25,312 nucleotides of DNA, taken from contig CABTWG010000011.1 of the NCBI GenBank assembly GCA_902488455.1, positions 1 to 25,312 of the forward strand. Direction: 5' to 3'. The position numbers were made by a program, and so were the translations under genes. Positions 23,046-25,312 of this stretch are shown here, piece by piece (within the stretch, counting starts at the first letter, position 1; each line of letters opens with the position of its first letter). The notes below the pieces were generated by a model, which did not search any database, was not told the DNA's origin, and was given only the letters and a program-made list of their open reading frames with translations. This DNA is from an uncultured Peptoniphilus sp. Lineage in GTDB: Bacteria > Bacillota > Clostridia > Tissierellales > Peptoniphilaceae.

Positions 23046-23927
23046 ATGTTAGGAGCAATCATAGGCGATATAGTCGGATCAATCTACGAATTTGACAATA
23101 TAAAGACCAAGGAATTTGAATTTTTCCAAGAAAATATGGAGCTAACAGACGACTCTGTCATGACCTTGGCAGTGGCGAAAGCGCTAATGGACACATTAGA
23201 AACAGGAAATGAAGAAGGATTTAAAAATCTATCGAGAGAAATCTCAGAAGAAAAATTAAAATTAATACAAAATAAATTTGGAAGCGAAATAAATCCAAAG
23301 ACAGAACTGGAAGCGAATGCAATCCTAAGAATGGTTGAAATCGGAAACAAATATCCGCATATGAGCTACGGAACCAGGTTTAGATATTGGTTAGAGGAGC
23401 CTGTTCCATATAATTCATTTGGAAATGGATCTGCCATGAGAGTAAGCCCAGTGGCATATATTGGAAAAAATATAGAAGAAGTTAAATTTCTCTCAAGAGA
23501 AGTGACAAAGGTCTCCCACAACCACGAAGAAGGCATAAAGGGAGCAGAAGCGACAGCAGTTGCAATATTTATGGCGAGAAAAGGAAGCAGCAAAGAAGAA
23601 ATAAAAGCTGAAATGGAAAAATATTACAACTTGGACTTCAACTACGAAGACCTGGTAAAAAATTATGGCTTCGATGAAACCTGCCAAGGGACAGTGCCAG
23701 AAGCTCTATATATCTTCTTAGAATCAGAAGATTTCGAAGACGCAATAAGAACAGCCATCTCCATAGGAGGCGACTCGGACACCTTGGCGGCAATAGTAGG
23801 CTCAATAGCAGAAGCGTACTACACAATTTCAGATGCGATAAGAGAAAAGGCACTTAGCTACATGGATAGCTTCGAAAGAAAAATCTGCGATGAATTTGAA
23901 AAACTAATAAACAAAGAGGAAGACTAA
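23046..23927 (+). CDS. ADP-ribosylglycohydrolase family protein (DraG-like)
   Basis: The 293-residue product opens MLGAIIGDIVGSIYEF. It has both metal-binding signatures of the family: LTDDSVMT with T34, D35, D36 and GGDSDTLAAI with D243, D245 and T246, which hold the two Mg ions. Other family stretches are NGSAMRVSPVAYIG and VSHNHEEGIKGAEA. These enzymes remove ADP-ribose from proteins or small molecules. No ADP-ribosyltransferase or nitrogenase gene is near, so the substrate is open; housekeeping removal of ADP-ribose is as likely as reversal of a toxin. AGGAGG lies before the ATG, and the TAA shares its last A with the next ATG (TAATG), so the lipoprotein is coupled. Confidence 0.9.
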   Translation: MLGAIIGDIVGSIYEFDNIKTKEFEFFQENMELTDDSVMTLAVAKALMDTLETGNEEGFKNLSREISEEKLKLIQNKFGSEINPKTELEANAILRMVEIGNKYPHMSYGTRFRYWLEEPVPYNSFGNGSAMRVSPVAYIGKNIEEVKFLSREVTKVSHNHEEGIKGAEATAVAIFMARKGSSKEEIKAEMEKYYNLDFNYEDLVKNYGFDETCQGTVPEALYIFLESEDFEDAIRTAISIGGDSDTLAAIVGSIAEAYYTISDAIREKALSYMDSFERKICDEFEKLINKEED

Positions 23928-25045
23928 TGAAAAAAATAAACATAAAGATAATTGTGCTGGCAGCTCTAATGCTATTTATGACAGCATGCGGCAATAAGAA
24001 CACATCACATCAAGTAAAATCTACAACAATAGAAACAGAAAAAGGAATTCAAACCTATAAGAAAGCTATAAAGACAATTGATGATATGGGATTTAAAAAC
24101 GAGTACATAGAAGTATCAGAAAAAGAGATGGAAAAAGTATTCGTAATAAAATACCTAGAAGACAAAACAGTCCTAGCAACCAAAGGAGAAGAAACTTTCT
24201 ATTTAAACCTAGCAACAGGAGAAAGAGAAAAGGTGGATCTAGGAAATGTAGATCTACTAAACAAATCAGAAAATTATGCAGTCTTTGCAGACGTCAAGAA
24301 ACCTCAAGATGGATTTAAAATCTTAAATATAAAGGATAGAACAGTTACAGACGTTCCACTAACAGAAGAAATAAAGAAATTTATAAAAGAAAAAGAAGTC
24401 TTCATTGGAAGAATCATGATAACAGACAAAAATGTGGCGCTTGAAATGCCAACCAAGGATGGAGAAAGCATCTACACAGCTCTATACAATATAGAAAACA
24501 AAGAATTTTCAAAACCTTTAGAAGGAGGATTCTACCAAGAAATCGCAGGTAAAGGCTACACATTTGAAAAAGAAGAAGGAAAGTATGCTCTACTTGACGA
24601 AAATGGAATCTCCAAGATAAACGTAGAAGGACTAATGATCCTGGACTCAGAACCGACAGGATTTATCATGGCGTATGCACCGGCAGAAAATAGAATTATC
24701 CTATATAAACTTACAGACAAATTAAAACTAGAAGAGCTATACTTAGTAGTTCCAAAGGATAAGGAAGATCTATATGACTTTGCAGTCTACGGTCAAGACG
24801 TGTCAGAAGATTATTTTGTTCCAACGATAATGAATAGAGAAACAGGCGAACAATATATATACAATAGAAAAGAAGACTGTTTCGTAAAAATCGTAAACGA
24901 AAAGAAAAACATAATCACCGATATCAGAAAAGGATTTGGAGACGAAATTCTACTTATAAAATACGAATACTCCGATGGAGAAGGAACAACAAAAGATCCT
25001 TACAAGAGTTCTAAATTTGTAGGAGCAGAATTATTAAGTAAATAG
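23927..25045 (+). CDS. Predicted lipoprotein of unknown function
   Basis: The 372-residue product begins with a lipoprotein signal: KK at the N-terminus, a hydrophobic stretch, then MTAC with C21 as the predicted lipidated cysteine (the -3 residue is Met, slightly off consensus). The mature part is acidic/basic mixed and beta-rich, with strands such as KTVLATKGEETFYLNL and repeated short YxxExxE segments. I recognise no domain; it loosely resembles beta-propeller-like secreted proteins but this is not supported by a motif. It is the last gene of the HAD - ADP-ribosylglycohydrolase - lipoprotein unit, overlapping its neighbour by 1 bp, and ends at a strong terminator. Confidence 0.75.
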   Translation: MKKINIKIIVLAALMLFMTACGNKNTSHQVKSTTIETEKGIQTYKKAIKTIDDMGFKNEYIEVSEKEMEKVFVIKYLEDKTVLATKGEETFYLNLATGEREKVDLGNVDLLNKSENYAVFADVKKPQDGFKILNIKDRTVTDVPLTEEIKKFIKEKEVFIGRIMITDKNVALEMPTKDGESIYTALYNIENKEFSKPLEGGFYQEIAGKGYTFEKEEGKYALLDENGISKINVEGLMILDSEPTGFIMAYAPAENRIILYKLTDKLKLEELYLVVPKDKEDLYDFAVYGQDVSEDYFVPTIMNRETGEQYIYNRKEDCFVKIVNEKKNIITDIRKGFGDEILLIKYEYSDGEGTTKDPYKSSKFVGAELLSK

Positions 25046-25056
25046 TGAAGAAAATA

Positions 25057-25098
25057 AAAACTGGCTTAAGAATATTAAGTCAGTTTTTTATTTTTTTT
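25057..25098 (+). terminator. Intrinsic terminator after the lipoprotein gene
   Basis: AAAACTGGCTTAA - GAATA - TTAAGTCAGTTTT makes a 13-bp stem with one G-T pair, followed by T-rich sequence to 25098. It starts 11 bp after the stop codon. Confidence 0.9.
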
Positions 25099-25115
25099 GA
25101 AAGGGTGTTTCTTGA

Positions 25116-25199
25116 AATGAATTGATAGAAATTATCGAAGAAGGTGGGAAGAATAGTAATGAGTTTGATGTTATCCAGATAGCATTAGATTATTTTTGA
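25116..25199 (+). pseudogene. Possible C-terminal remnant of a lost gene
   Basis: One frame between two stops reads NELIEIIEEGGKNSNEF then DVIQIALDYF before TGA. It has protein-like composition and ends like a real C-terminus. There is no start codon with a ribosome site and the length is only 27 codons, so this may be chance. Confidence 0.25.
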
Positions 25200-25200
25200 T

Positions 25201-25214
25201 GCTCTACGTAGAGC
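25201..25214. repeat. Perfect 14-bp palindrome GCTCTACGTAGAGC
   Basis: An exact inverted repeat centred on ACGT in otherwise AT-rich intergenic DNA, directly after the possible gene remnant. It has no T run, so it is not a terminator. It could be an operator or part of a dispersed element reaching to the window edge. Confidence 0.6.
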
Positions 25215-25277
25215 GTGACAAAATTATTGCTTATTTATAGAACAATTTCATTTGCGTAGATTGCTCTGCAGAAGTTA

Positions 25278-25312
25278 GACCCATTCGACTCACTTCGTTC
25301 GCTCAGGGTGAC
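25278..25312. repeat. Edge of a probable dispersed intergenic repeat
   Basis: The last 35 bases include ATTCGACTCACTTCGTTC and then GCTCAGGGTGAC, much richer in G+C than the surroundings. They read like the GTCACCCTGAGCGAA-type short repeats found between genes in many bacteria. ACCC near 25279 and GGGT near 25306 can pair. The window ends inside it, so its size and copy number are unknown. Confidence 0.45.

Noticed and set aside
23084..23350. Open frame antisense to the ADP-ribosylglycohydrolase gene
   Set aside because: Ser/Phe-rich shadow translation without start signals.

Overview
The window is 25.3 kb of AT-rich DNA from a low-G+C Gram-positive anaerobe. Shine-Dalgarno sites are strong (AGGAGG), intrinsic terminators are short and clear, AGA/ATA codons are common, and the gene order whiA - HPr - dnaE - pfkA is typical of Clostridia-like Firmicutes. 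The Tissierellia / Peptoniphilaceae are my best guess from overall protein character, but this is inference. I see no rRNA, tRNA, CRISPR array, prophage or origin. The only clear mobile DNA is the end of an IS3/IS150-type element at the left edge.

Layout. (1) 1-4765, all on the minus strand: an IS end with the first 25 codons of its OrfA; a two-gene DUF2089 / DUF4097 operon resembling LiaX/YvlB-type envelope-stress modules; a radical SAM/SPASM-like protein of unknown function; and a secreted protein with copper-amine-oxidase-N-like stalk domains. (2) 4942-6669, plus strand and divergent from the last: a secreted protein with C-terminal S-layer homology domains. (3) 6809-10488, plus: a three-gene acid-sugar cassette (DUF1537 kinase, PdxA2-type dehydrogenase, GntP-family permease) predicted to import a four-carbon sugar acid such as D-threonate or D-erythronate and convert it to a triose phosphate. 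(4) 10543-14240, minus: a LytTR regulator with its DUF3021 membrane partner, then a MoxR AAA ATPase and VWA-domain pair. (5) 14644-25045, plus: whiA and HPr, then dnaE, pfkA, a COG2509 flavoprotein and trmL closely packed or overlapping, then a HAD phosphatase, an ADP-ribosylglycohydrolase and a lipoprotein.

How the genes fit together. The core part (whiA, HPr, dnaE, pfkA) places cell-cycle control, PTS signalling, replication and glycolysis side by side. The acid-sugar cassette would feed triose phosphate into the same glycolysis. The accessory parts are mostly envelope-related: the DUF4097 protein, the SLH protein, the stalk-domain protein, the LytTR/DUF3021 pair and the lipoprotein.

Most unusual sequence-level observations: a perfect threefold tandem repeat of a 22-bp ribosome-binding-site plus start-codon unit in front of the DUF3021 gene, which creates two frame-shifted upstream mini-ORFs, one ending in an ATGA overlap with the real start; a 21-bp-period direct repeat just upstream of the LytTR promoter; a site matching 20 of 22 positions of the E. 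coli CRP consensus in the 403-bp intergenic region before whiA; a MoxR Walker A motif ending in GKN; and a helical module shared by the two proteins of the DUF2089/DUF4097 operon. I see no convincing wholly new defence or mobile system here.
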